NCBI RefSeq assembly: GCF_036959255.1
Contig: NZ_JAWMTI010000006.1
Span: forward strand, 248,001-312,000
Source of the DNA: Olivibacter sp036959255
GTDB lineage: Bacteria > Bacteroidota > Bacteroidia > Sphingobacteriales > Sphingobacteriaceae
Reading direction: 5' to 3'
DNA length: 64,000 bases
Both the position numbers and the translations under genes were made by a program. Shown piece after piece: positions 45,541-53,629 of this stretch; position 1 is the first letter of the stretch; each line of letters begins with the position of its first letter. The notes beneath the pieces are model-generated. The model was not told where the DNA came from. It made no database searches and worked only from the letters and a program-made list of their open reading frames with translations.

Positions 45541-45756
45541 TTAAGAATTATCCTCTTTCGCCACTGTAGAGATGGCCGAAGCCACTATACCTGCCGTTGC
45601 GAGGTAACCCGCAAGGGTAACTACCGTTGCCGGTAAAGTAATCGGAGCTGTTAGTAAAGCTCCGCCTACCGCACCCAAGGTTAAACCGATGGTTCTTATT
45701 CTTTTAAAGAACTTCGGTGTGGGTGATTTGATTCTTTCCGTTATTTCAGTTTTCAT
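45541..45756 (-). CDS. Small hydrophobic protein of unknown function
   Basis: The protein has 71 residues. A basic N-terminus (MKTEITERIKSPTPKFFKRIRTIG) is followed by a glycine- and alanine-rich hydrophobic stretch (about 25-62), long enough for one or two membrane passes, and an acidic tail (AKEDNS). It has its own downstream hairpin and lies 200 bases after a DUF5675 gene. It could be a holin-like or small membrane protein, but there is no firm match. Confidence 0.6.
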   Translation of the reverse strand: MKTEITERIKSPTPKFFKRIRTIGLTLGAVGGALLTAPITLPATVVTLAGYLATAGIVASAISTVAKEDNS

Positions 45757-45885
45757 ATTTTTCGTTATTTGTTATTAATTGTTCATTGTTAAAAGCGGTG
45801 ATTCCGCTCAGGGTGATAAGCTGATGATTTCATGATTATTTTTTTAATTAAAATTATTTGTTGTTCTTTTGTCCTATGCGCGAGA

Positions 45886-45975
45886 GCCCCGTGTGATTTC
45901 ATCACGCGCAACTGGCAACGCACAACTACATACATCACTCACAACTAAACTACTTAACTACTCGACAACTAAACT
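45886..45975 (+). repeat. Dispersed non-coding repeat, copy 2
   Basis: This carries the same ordered pieces as 31334-31411: TGTGATTTCATCAC, GGCAACGCACAAC, then CAACTAAACTACTTAACTACTC. The stop codon of the DUF5675 gene (45958-45960) falls inside the repeat, so the element reaches into the 3' end of the coding sequence. Confidence 0.55.
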
Positions 45976-46389
45976 ACTCCCCGCGGCAGCGGCCTTTGCT
46001 AATAAAGGATACACCCTTTTATAGGCATCCGCCGAATGCAGTACCCGATAGTCTCCATCAACCAATTGATAGTAGCTCCCGGTTAACAGGCAACCACGGG
46101 TGTCGGTGTGGTAGTTGCCGATATGGAAGAACACCAGACTGAAATTGGGAATCCCTCTGATTTCAACCATACCCTTGTGCATGGAATTATATCGACTTTG
46201 GTATTTCGCATTCATACCGGCCAGCTTATTCAAGCCCAGTTGATAAGTCCCCGCCGGAATGGCTGTTTCTCCCGGGATTTTCTCATCCCGTATCTTATCT
46301 TCCAGAATATAACATTGGAAGAGATCATTGATATATAATTGGCCGAGGGTCGTGTTTATGCCTTCGGCGATTCTTATTAGTTTGATCAT
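45958..46389 (-). CDS. DUF5675-family protein
   Basis: The protein has 143 residues. Family landmarks are an early LIRIAEGINTTLGQLYIND, CYILEDKIRDEKIPGETAIPAGTYQL, HKGMVEIRGIPNFSLVFFHIGNYHTDTRGCLLTG and SADAYKRVYPLL. The conserved acidic, His and Cys residues (FFHIGNYHTDTRGC) resemble an L,D-transpeptidase-like arrangement, but the family has no proven activity. It occurs widely in Bacteroidota, often near phage-like or DUF6266 genes as here. It has no signal peptide. Confidence 0.75.
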   Translation of the reverse strand: MIKLIRIAEGINTTLGQLYINDLFQCYILEDKIRDEKIPGETAIPAGTYQLGLNKLAGMNAKYQSRYNSMHKGMVEIRGIPNFSLVFFHIGNYHTDTRGCLLTGSYYQLVDGDYRVLHSADAYKRVYPLLAKAAAAGSSLVVE

Positions 46390-46574
46390 ATTATTTAGTT
46401 TTTAGGGGTTAAGGATTAGCTTTAAGTTTTCGGCCAGCAGCGGTCGGCTATCGGCAGGTAAGTCTCATTATCAAATTAGCTCATCAGCTCACCAAGCGTG
46501 GTGAGCTCATAAATACCTTTAAAGTGAACACGAAGGAATAATTCCCTACTTAACAACGTTGCTACGCAACGACT

Positions 46575-47207
46575 CTACGACTCCACTAAACCAGAAAACG
46601 CGCCTACATATCTGCTCTCCGAATAGGTTTTACTTAGGCGATCGGACAGGTAGTAATAAAGGTGGAATGTGCCATCTAAAATAGCATCCTGTAATGCTAC
46701 CTCCAGTTGCTTATCACCTAAAGGATGCCCTTCGCTCAATTGCACGAGTTCCTGTTCTACATTATAGGCCACCAGAAATAGTTGCTGATGGTTTGAAAAC
46801 CGAAAATTGTCTGCCCATTGCAGCTTCAAATGGCTATTAACCAGTTGAACAGTCTCGAGGTACAGATCGCCCGACCTACCTCTACTTACTTTTACTTTGG
46901 TAGGATCCACATAAGGACCACCTTCCGAGTTAACCAACGCTTCCCTGATCACTTGTTGTACTGCCCGGTTCATCCCTGTCATCCGCTCATTGTAAGGCCG
47001 ACACGTATTATAAATAATCGATTTTAACGGAACCAGGAATCTCATAGCTGCTTTCATGCGGGCTACCTGCTTCGCCCTTATATCGCTGATCGGTTTATTA
47101 CTTCTCGCTTTCTTCTTTACCGACCGTACACACTGCACGCCGTTGCGAACATAGAACAATTGATCTCCTACGCGGCCATACAAACGACCGCCCTTCATAA
47201 TTGCCAT
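46575..47207 (-). CDS. DUF6266-family protein (paralog 2)
   Basis: The protein has 210 residues. The N-terminal block is typical: MKGGRLYGRVGDQLFYVRNGVQCVRSVKKK, then SDIRAKQVARMKAAMRFLVPLKSII. The second half (LYLETVQLVNSHLKLQWADNF... VAYNVEQELVQL) looks like two beta-rich repeats. It is a distant paralog of the next gene upstream, 49 bases away. The function of the family is unknown. It is cytoplasmic by sequence. Confidence 0.72.
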   Translation of the reverse strand: MAIMKGGRLYGRVGDQLFYVRNGVQCVRSVKKKARSNKPISDIRAKQVARMKAAMRFLVPLKSIIYNTCRPYNERMTGMNRAVQQVIREALVNSEGGPYVDPTKVKVSRGRSGDLYLETVQLVNSHLKLQWADNFRFSNHQQLFLVAYNVEQELVQLSEGHPLGDKQLEVALQDAILDGTFHLYYYLSDRLSKTYSESRYVGAFSGLVES

Positions 47208-47256
47208 AACAAGAGGGATTATGCGGGCGACAGATTGTCGCCCGCAGGGTTAAAAA

Positions 47257-47898
47257 TTAAAGGAAGTTAATTGAGCCGACATAAGTGGTACGTGAAATTT
47301 TCTTGCCATCCAAGCTGGTAAAGAACATCCAAATATGCCCCACGTCACCTGTTTCCATATCCTCCAATGAAGCCATTGCCACACCAGCTTGGCGATCGGC
47401 TGGCGCATCCGGTGTAAAGAAAAGGTCCTGGTTTACATTATAAACCAACACGTGAGCAACATCGTCTGCTTTGCCATTAAATTCATACTCGTTGGCATTC
47501 CAACTGACAGTCAAGGTATCGACTGACACGTCCGTCGTCACGCCACGAGGGCGGAACAGTCCACCGTCGCTCAACTGGATCGCCGGATAATTAAGCTCAA
47601 TCGGCGCCGTAAGTGTCACCGCCCCCATGTCCATGTTATGCTTTACCGCATAGCTAAAGGCCGTCGCCAGTTTGAGATTGCGCCCGGCAAAGCCCTTATC
47701 CAAGAGTTCTTTAAGCGGTGCGATAAATTTCACCAGCGTGGAAAAACGATCGCGCTGTAAACGCTGCAGCTCAGTTGCCGGAATTTTGGATTTTTTGCCT
47801 AATCCGCGAAGGTAATTGATCCCTCGCCAACTACTACCGATAACACTACCAACTTTGCCCGAAAAGGTACCATTGGCACCATTGATAAATTTTGCCAT
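47257..47898 (-). CDS. DUF6266-family protein (paralog 1)
   Basis: The protein has 213 residues. It shares with its neighbour the pattern of a short N-terminal glycine-rich strand region (NGANGTFSGKVGSVIGSSWRG), a basic helix (TELQRLQRDRFSTLVKFIAPLKELL) and a beta-rich C-terminal half with LTVSWNANEY and HVLVYNVNQDLFF. The pattern resembles structural or adhesion-like small proteins, but no role is established. The pair is probably co-transcribed. Confidence 0.72.
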   Translation of the reverse strand: MAKFINGANGTFSGKVGSVIGSSWRGINYLRGLGKKSKIPATELQRLQRDRFSTLVKFIAPLKELLDKGFAGRNLKLATAFSYAVKHNMDMGAVTLTAPIELNYPAIQLSDGGLFRPRGVTTDVSVDTLTVSWNANEYEFNGKADDVAHVLVYNVNQDLFFTPDAPADRQAGVAMASLEDMETGDVGHIWMFFTSLDGKKISRTTYVGSINFL

Positions 47899-48281
47899 GT
47901 TTTTACATTTTAATTAAACATTTCATTCATCAGCGTTCAGTACCGGTACGCTTTGCTGACAGGACAAAAGTAGAAAGCCTCGAAGGGCGGAACAACAGCA
48001 TAAAGTATTCATTCCCACCATGTTCCCCTAAAAAGAAAAAAAGGGAACGTAAATTCTCCTTATGTTCCCTTTTTTTGTAATTAGATTAACAGCAATGTAA
48101 TAAATCAATAGGTTCAATAGTGTTCAGATTCGTTTGGCCGCTCTCTTTAAAAGGATCAATCAGGAATCAAACAGGACTTTAATCCGACCGCCATCCCTGA
48201 AAACTCCCACGTGATCCCCTTTTGATACCTTGTATGTCCGATTCCAGACGAACAGGGCATGAGGCTGGTACGAGCATTGGG
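47899..48281. other. 383-base intergenic region
   Basis: No gene is supported. It contains a strong bidirectional terminator at 48036-48077 and otherwise unremarkable sequence. Confidence 0.55.
48036..48077. terminator. Bidirectional intrinsic terminator
   Basis: An A-rich run, GGGAAC (48043-48048), a 15-base loop, GTTCCC (48064-48069) and a T-run form a symmetric rho-independent terminator. It ends minus-strand transcription from the upstream helix-turn-helix gene and could also stop plus-strand reads. Confidence 0.75.
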
Positions 48282-48572
48282 CTAGCGATCTTTACGTCTT
48301 CCCCAATACCATTCAAAGCAACGATCCAAATCCGATTGACGATAAAGCGGCGCCTTTCGATCTTTTGTAATGGCTGATAAGAGTTTCCTATTGCGCCAAT
48401 TAGTGATCGTTTTAGGATGTACCAGTAAATAATCCGCGGCTTGCTTTCGATTAAAAAGGTGTTCCTCTTCCGAGGTTTCCGATAGGCTTTTATGGTTTTC
48501 TTCAATATACGTTTTAATAATGGAAAGGATGATCTCCAATAAGTCTTTAATAGATTTAAGATAATGTTTCAT
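48282..48572 (-). CDS. Small helix-turn-helix (excisionase/MerR-like) DNA-binding protein
   Basis: The protein has 96 residues. The N-terminal 35 residues are a helical extension (LLEIILSIIKTYIEENHKSL). The C-terminal half holds an HTH_17-type domain: LFNRKQAADYLLVHPKTITNWRNRKLLSAI with an RQSDLDRCF tail. Such proteins act as excisionases or small regulators and are common in Bacteroidota mobile regions, but no integrase is present here. It is a single gene. Confidence 0.72.
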   Translation of the reverse strand: MKHYLKSIKDLLEIILSIIKTYIEENHKSLSETSEEEHLFNRKQAADYLLVHPKTITNWRNRKLLSAITKDRKAPLYRQSDLDRCFEWYWGRRKDR

Positions 48573-48751
48573 AATGTGGTGCTTGGCTGCTTATCAGATA
48601 AGCTCGGCAATAAATCGTCAACCCTACACCACTTTGATTACGATCCCATACCTCTGATAAAGCATATTCAACAATAATTTAACTAATAAAAATATCAAAA
48701 TAATAGGCCACAAGGCAGACATGTGATGAACTGAACAAAGTGAACAGTCGT

Positions 48752-49621
48752 TTAAGCTTTTTCCAGTTTAACATACTTACCGAAGACCTTACGATAATGT
48801 CTTCCAACCTGAACGTACCGGTCTCCGCTTCGTTCACCATCCTGATGTGCTTTGCGAATTAGGTTTTGTATATCATTGCGCATAATAACGATATGATCGC
48901 TCCGATAATCTATAATATGACTTATGGCCACCAGTGTCCACCGATTGATCTGCACACAAGTTTCTCGAGGCAAGTAAGCCTGCAAATCAGTCACCTTCAT
49001 GTCCAGACTGTGCTGCTCACCATTCAATAAATAGAGAATACCTCCTATTTCCAGCTTTACGAAAGCTACCAAATGCCGTATCGGCACTTCTATGCTCATC
49101 TCATCCATACGAATAAGCAGCTGCTCTTCCTTCGTAGACGTTGCTTCTTCGTGTATAACCCGTAACTTCTTATCTGATGTCGCAAAATACCAGGCAAAAT
49201 GAAAGAGATTTAGAAAAGGAATCATCCACCTAACCTCAATAAATTCCCTTTCCATATATCCGCTCGCTTCAAAATCCCCTGTGAAGCAATAAAAGAAAAA
49301 TCGCACCGAGCCATATACAAAAACAATAGGTACTACAACACCCAAAAAGAATTGAAGCTCCAATCTTTTAAACCAACTATCCTCCCATGGAAGTCTTTGA
49401 TCCAGTAAATTAGTGATACGATGCACGTAAGTAAGCACCCCATAAGCCACAGATACACTAAACGCCAAGCCTATCCAATAATTTGTTTGTCCCATAATTA
49501 CCCAAACCGATTTGGTTTGATGATTCACTAAAATAAAGTGGCCGGCGGGAAAAGCAACGATGATACGGATGTAGCGTAAAAAATAATACCTTAACCGTCC
49601 CAAATTCGGTTTAAGTCTCAT
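48752..49621 (-). CDS. LytTR-domain membrane-bound transcriptional regulator
   Basis: The product has 289 residues from the ATG at 49621, preferred over a TTG at 49630. Four hydrophobic segments lie between about residues 10 and 155. They are followed by a LytTR DNA-binding domain (about 170-285: MDEMSIEVPIRHLVAFVKLEIGG, CVQINRWTLVAISHI, and the terminal GDRYVQVGRHYRKVFGK). Membrane LytTR proteins of this form can bind DNA without a partner kinase. It is divergent from a small gene at 49831, and a long direct repeat with LytTR-like spacing lies between them at 49697-49729. Confidence 0.85.
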   Translation of the reverse strand: MRLKPNLGRLRYYFLRYIRIIVAFPAGHFILVNHQTKSVWVIMGQTNYWIGLAFSVSVAYGVLTYVHRITNLLDQRLPWEDSWFKRLELQFFLGVVVPIVFVYGSVRFFFYCFTGDFEASGYMEREFIEVRWMIPFLNLFHFAWYFATSDKKLRVIHEEATSTKEEQLLIRMDEMSIEVPIRHLVAFVKLEIGGILYLLNGEQHSLDMKVTDLQAYLPRETCVQINRWTLVAISHIIDYRSDHIVIMRNDIQNLIRKAHQDGERSGDRYVQVGRHYRKVFGKYVKLEKA

Positions 49622-49696
49622 AATTAACAAGCCTTTAATTATTGTAATAGTTAATGAAATCTAGGTAAGGGTATCAAGAACCCTTGGTTAAAACGA

Positions 49697-49729
49697 TGCA
49701 TTTCGCCTGAAAAAGATTGCATTTCGCCT
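49697..49729 (+). promoter_or_regulatory. Direct-repeat operator, candidate LytTR site
   Basis: TGCATTTCGCCT occurs twice, at 49697-49708 and 49718-49729, with a 21-base period. LytTR regulators are known to bind direct repeats two helical turns apart. A perfect -7 box TAGTTTTG (49772-49779) lies about 45 bases downstream, leading into the gene at 49831. This places the repeats in an activator position. Confidence 0.6.
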
Positions 49730-49830
49730 TTTTTTGCTTTTGCAGCCCTTTACATGCCCCGATGAGAAACATAGTTTTGAGACGAATAAACAAAAATTAT
49801 TTTTTTATATCAAACTTAAATTTAACGATT

Positions 49831-50220
49831 ATGGAAAAAGTACCATTTAATTCACTGGGTGTTAGCACCTTAATCAGCAATCTTTACGCCTTATCAGACG
49901 AGGCATTAAACAATGAAATGATTGATTTTGAGAGTAATCCAAGTAAGTGGTTAACCGCACATTTCGATTTCACTGAAAGTCAGTCAACCTATCTGGCACG
50001 GATGGACAGTGCTTTTCTGAGCTCCATGGCCATTGAAGTGAGTGATCATCTGGATGATAGGGAGCCTGTTGCCTTACTGAAAGAAGACAGGCCAAAAGAT
50101 GGAGATGACCGAGGTAAATTGCTTCAATTTTCTTACACTAACAAGGATATTTATTCCTTAGCCGGTGGACGTCAGTTTACAAAAACATTGCTCATACAAA
50201 TTAGTTATCCTAGCCATTAG
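49831..50220 (+). CDS. Hypothetical protein, putative LytTR target
   Basis: The product has 129 residues from the ATG at 49831 (MEKVPFNSLGVS); longer in-frame starts run into the operator region and are unlikely. The sequence is acidic in the middle (HLDDREPVALLKEDRPKDGDDRGK), has no cysteine, no signal peptide and no recognisable domain. It lies downstream of the direct repeat and a good -7 box, and 102 bases before an AraC regulator. I cannot assign a function. Confidence 0.65.
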   Translation: MEKVPFNSLGVSTLISNLYALSDEALNNEMIDFESNPSKWLTAHFDFTESQSTYLARMDSAFLSSMAIEVSDHLDDREPVALLKEDRPKDGDDRGKLLQFSYTNKDIYSLAGGRQFTKTLLIQISYPSH

Positions 50221-50322
50221 CAGTGTTCAAATAATTACCCTACACCATTAGAACAAAACATTACCTAGCTGCCTTCGGTTTGAGCTCCCGCTGGCAGTCG
50301 GGTAATAAACAACAGACCAGAA

Positions 50323-51330
50323 ATGATAAAACCTGTTTATATAGGTTTACCTACCGATAATAATGGCCATCTACTGTATAGTGAGCGCTTACCGGCAAAT
50401 GCCATGCACCGCTTGGTGATGGCTGAAGTAAATTATTGGCAAAGCGACAAATTTTCCCTGATCGAACAGTATTACGATGCACCTGATGCCTTCATCTGCC
50501 TGGCCGATATACATGCCGATAGCCCCATAGAGGTGCCGATAAGTTGTGGGCTCTCTGATCTATATTGGCTTTATCAATTACATGGCAATTACCGTATTCA
50601 CCTGGCGGACCAAACACGGCAGATCGTGTTGAAAACAGAGGGAACCAGCTACACGCAGATTTACGTACCCGAAGGCCAATACATTACCCGCTTTGATAAA
50701 GGGAAGCACCGGCTGTTTTATTTTGTTATCAAACCGAATTGGCTTCAACGGCAGGGACGACGTGCCATGGAAGGTTTCAACCACCTCCTCGATAGCCAAC
50801 GGGCACAACGGCAGGAAGCGCAGCACAATCAGTTTTGCCCGCTTCACGATAAAGTTTACAAGTTGCTTCTTAGCCTTTTCACTTTACCCAAAGTCAAACG
50901 CTTCCATTATGATATTCTCATTTATGAGCATTGCTTTAGCCTATTGGATTTGAGCCAGGAAGACCTTAAAAGAAATAGTACATCGGCATCCACGGAAAAT
51001 GACCTGCTCTCGCATATTAGAAATTATATAACCGAGCAGATACCAAAAGGAAACCTTATTTCGGTAGCGGATATAGCTGCATTTTTTAAAGTGAACTATC
51101 GGAGTCTACGGCGTCAGCATTATCAAACCTATGGTTACAGTTTAGGAGAATTCATCCAACATAAGCGGATGGAACAGGCAGCCGATTTCCTGATCAATAC
51201 AGATATGCCCATTAAAGAAATTGCTTATTTCCTTGGCTATACCATAAATACCTCCTTCGACCAACGGTTTAAGCGGTATTATGGCACTTCTCCCTCAACT
51301 TACCGCCTGAATAATCTCAAAACATCGTAA
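50323..51330 (+). CDS. AraC-family transcriptional regulator
   Basis: The protein has 335 residues. The C-terminal domain (about 240-330) has both helix-turn-helix units: LISVADIAAFFKVNYRSLRRQHYQTYGYSLGEFIQHKRM and PIKEIAYFLGYTINTSFDQRFKRYYGTSPSTYR. The N-terminal part has no clear cupin signature but contains FICLADIHADSPIEVPISCG and a conserved tryptophan-rich stretch. It stands between the putative LytTR target and the small exported protein genes, so it is a reasonable controller of the peptide/SusCD locus to its right. Confidence 0.88.
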   Translation: MIKPVYIGLPTDNNGHLLYSERLPANAMHRLVMAEVNYWQSDKFSLIEQYYDAPDAFICLADIHADSPIEVPISCGLSDLYWLYQLHGNYRIHLADQTRQIVLKTEGTSYTQIYVPEGQYITRFDKGKHRLFYFVIKPNWLQRQGRRAMEGFNHLLDSQRAQRQEAQHNQFCPLHDKVYKLLLSLFTLPKVKRFHYDILIYEHCFSLLDLSQEDLKRNSTSASTENDLLSHIRNYITEQIPKGNLISVADIAAFFKVNYRSLRRQHYQTYGYSLGEFIQHKRMEQAADFLINTDMPIKEIAYFLGYTINTSFDQRFKRYYGTSPSTYRLNNLKTS

Positions 51331-51390
51331 TGACCAAAAGATACAACATCAATTGCCACAAAACGCTAACTGCGCGTTGTGCATACCTAT

Positions 51391-51398
51391 TAATTTTG
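51391..51398 (+). promoter_or_regulatory. Candidate -7 promoter box
   Basis: TAATTTTG is a perfect match to the Bacteroidota -7 consensus and lies 60 bases after the AraC stop, upstream of the two small plus-strand genes. No well-spaced -33 element is seen. Confidence 0.35.
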
Positions 51399-51554
51399 CT
51401 TTCGGGAAACAATACTATTCATCATGAAACCATCATAATATATTCAAAACCATAGGGATGAATAAACGGCTTCGGCCATCTTGAATGCCGTTTAAAAACA
51501 TACACTAATGAAAAATCTGATAGCTTCATCACCTTTCTAAAACAATTTATTAAA

Positions 51555-51692
51555 ATGAAAAACCAACTAAGCATCCACAGTAAAAAATTCGCGGTATTTC
51601 CGGGCTGGCCGGTACCTGTTACAAAATTTCAGCCCCTGTTTGCAGCAAACGGCGAGAAAGGTTTGGCGGACCTGAAGATGCCCCGATTCTAA
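51555..51692 (+). CDS. Putative 45-residue peptide
   Basis: An ATG at 51555 opens 45 codons to a TAA at 51690-51692: a basic start (MKNQLSIHSKKFAV), then FPGWPVPVTKFQPLFAANGEK, ending KMPRF. It has no signal peptide or cysteine. It lies between AraC and an exported small protein, 48 bases before the latter. Short ORFs of this kind may be leader peptides or precursors, or chance. Support is positional only. Confidence 0.35.
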   Translation: MKNQLSIHSKKFAVFPGWPVPVTKFQPLFAANGEKGLADLKMPRF

Positions 51693-51740
51693 AACAAATG
51701 TAATATAAACTTAAAGGTAGCATTTCCCTTAAATGCATAT

Positions 51741-52079
51741 ATGCCCATGACACGTATATTTAACGCGCGACTACTTGTCGCAGCATTTTTCGGATCTATT
51801 TTGGCGTTGTTCTTATACCTAAGTTTAAATGCAAAGGAAAAACCTGTCCCGGTAAAAAGAGCAACTACTTACTATGTGCAAAGTACCAATCCGTCCAATC
51901 CGGATGAGTATGTGATTTCTCAAAGTCCTTCCGGTACGCCATGTTTGGAAACCGTTCAGGAGCATCCCTGTAGATTTACATCCCCTGATCCCAATCTGGG
52001 TTCTACGATAGCAAAAGAAACAGTGGATAACCAAGAGGATGATATTGAAATCATCGGATGGAGAACGACACAGCCGTAA
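51741..52079 (+). CDS. Small exported protein, DUF6520-like
   Basis: The protein has 112 residues. A hydrophobic N-terminal signal or anchor (about residues 8-28, LLVAAFFGSILALFLYLSL) is followed by a short mature part with TTYYVQSTNPSNPDEYVISQ and two cysteines eight apart (PCLETVQEHPCRF). The YYV-x-NPxNPDxY pattern and the Cys pair resemble DUF6520 proteins, small exported Bacteroidota proteins usually found beside regulators and TlpA genes. It converges on a TlpA-like gene with a shared terminator. A role as a secreted peptide precursor is possible but unproven. Confidence 0.6.
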   Translation: MPMTRIFNARLLVAAFFGSILALFLYLSLNAKEKPVPVKRATTYYVQSTNPSNPDEYVISQSPSGTPCLETVQEHPCRFTSPDPNLGSTIAKETVDNQEDDIEIIGWRTTQP

Positions 52080-52085
52080 TCCGGT

Positions 52086-52134
52086 AACGGCCGGGCTTTA
52101 TCAAGGGTATTGTGGGAAAATCCCCGGCCGTTTC
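52086..52134. terminator. Bidirectional terminator between convergent genes
   Basis: AACGGCCGGG (52086-52095) pairs perfectly with CCCGGCCGTT (52123-52132) across a 27-base loop. It lies between the small exported protein gene and the TlpA-like gene, followed by a short T-run on the plus strand. Confidence 0.65.
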
Positions 52135-52139
52135 TAGAA

Positions 52140-53627
52140 TTAAATCTCATCTAAAAGCTTCGTTAGCTCCTCTACATTATATAAATTACTTGTATTATAT
52201 TGGAGCACTTTATTGTTTTTATCAACCACTAAAAGCGTGGGATAACTCGTTACCTTCAAGTTTTTAACAAGAGGATGTTTCGCTCCCGGTTCACCGGTGT
52301 ATAAATTCAGGGCATCCGCGGAGGTGTATTTGCCGCTTACCACACTTTCATTCCAGACATTGAATTTTTTATCGACAGCGATCGAAATAAATAAGATATC
52401 CTCCCGTGCTTTCATCCTGTCCTTAATCACCTTTAAAACATCGGCATAAAGTTTTGCGCAGGCGCCGCAGCCCGTATTCCAAAAATCAACGACTAAAACC
52501 TTACCTTTTAACGAAGCTAAAGATACTGGCAATCGGTCTTTATCCAATAATGTATCGTCAGGCAGTAACTTCCCGGTCATTTCATTTTTAAACACATAGG
52601 CTTTATTAACAACCGATCTGAGCTGTTCATCTTTCATGGTCGCTAAAGCGGTAGCAAACCATTCATCAGCTGTTTGCTGTGGAAGCTTCTCTTTTAAAAA
52701 GAAAGAGGCTAACAATCGGTCCCTTACTTTTTGGATCGGCTCGTTTAAAATATAGTAAAACAAGCTATCTATATCGTATCCTTCTGAAAGCTTAGTAGCC
52801 TTGCTTCGATATATAGCATTTCGAAAATAAAGAAACTGCGTTGACAGAGCCAATGCGCTGTCACTTAAACCATACACCTTTTCATCATCAAATGCCTGCA
52901 AATAAGACTGTACATTTCTATTTATCGCATACCCTTTTGCATCTTCAAAGATTTTCTGTGGTTGCTTGATTAAAAGATACTTTAAATGGTACAGAATATC
53001 CGCTTTCAACACTTCGTAACTGAGCTTACTCATTTGCCTCTCCCATCCTTGCAACATTTGCATTTTGCTTTCCGCTAATTTTGCCCATTTTATCAATAGA
53101 TTTTCGTCCTGAAAGTCTGTCAAACGTGCCTTCTGATCCGGATTGTCGAGCAGCTCAAACCGTGCATTATATTTTTCAGCACCTCGTCCGGTACAACGGA
53201 TGATGCTATTTGTGCCTGCGGCAGTCTCCTTATTTACAATCGTTAACGTGATACTGTCCCCTGCTTCCCAAAATTGGGGACGTGTCACCGGTTTCCTTCG
53301 ATTCATAGCCCCCTTTGAATTTTTACTGACCTTATTCTTAAAAAGTGTAAAAAAACCTGCCGCTTCCACCCTACCCAGCTGAAAATGCACTTCTCCCCCG
53401 GCATCCGCAATACCGATCTTTTCATTGGCATCGTTCCATATCGGAGACCAAAATATTTCGTTCCCCAACAGCAAAAATACGGTATCGCCCGGAACGTTGT
53501 TCAAAAGACGGACATGGACTGTAAAACCATACCTGTCAACAACAGTGCCCGAAGCGGCTTTGCACATTAAAAAAAAGCTCGAAAACAGGATTGTTATAGC
53601 AATCCGACTATTATAAAACCATTTCAT
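52140..53627 (-). CDS. TlpA-like thioredoxin-domain protein
   Basis: The protein has 495 residues. A signal peptide (about residues 1-25) precedes a long beta/helical N-terminal part (30-360) of unknown fold. A C-terminal thioredoxin domain follows, with FWNTGCGACAKLYADVLKVI (Cys387 and Cys390, a CGAC active site rather than CPPC) and the cis-Pro region VTSYPTLLVVDKNNKVL. It acts in the periplasm as a thiol-disulfide enzyme. It starts 2 bases after SusD and is the last gene of the SusC-SusD-TlpA operon. Pairing with SusC of the STGYQTLPKERATGSF type is a frequent arrangement, thought to handle peptides or disulfide-containing ligands. Confidence 0.85.
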   Translation of the reverse strand: MKWFYNSRIAITILFSSFFLMCKAASGTVVDRYGFTVHVRLLNNVPGDTVFLLLGNEIFWSPIWNDANEKIGIADAGGEVHFQLGRVEAAGFFTLFKNKVSKNSKGAMNRRKPVTRPQFWEAGDSITLTIVNKETAAGTNSIIRCTGRGAEKYNARFELLDNPDQKARLTDFQDENLLIKWAKLAESKMQMLQGWERQMSKLSYEVLKADILYHLKYLLIKQPQKIFEDAKGYAINRNVQSYLQAFDDEKVYGLSDSALALSTQFLYFRNAIYRSKATKLSEGYDIDSLFYYILNEPIQKVRDRLLASFFLKEKLPQQTADEWFATALATMKDEQLRSVVNKAYVFKNEMTGKLLPDDTLLDKDRLPVSLASLKGKVLVVDFWNTGCGACAKLYADVLKVIKDRMKAREDILFISIAVDKKFNVWNESVVSGKYTSADALNLYTGEPGAKHPLVKNLKVTSYPTLLVVDKNNKVLQYNTSNLYNVEELTKLLDEI

Positions 53628-53629
53628 TT

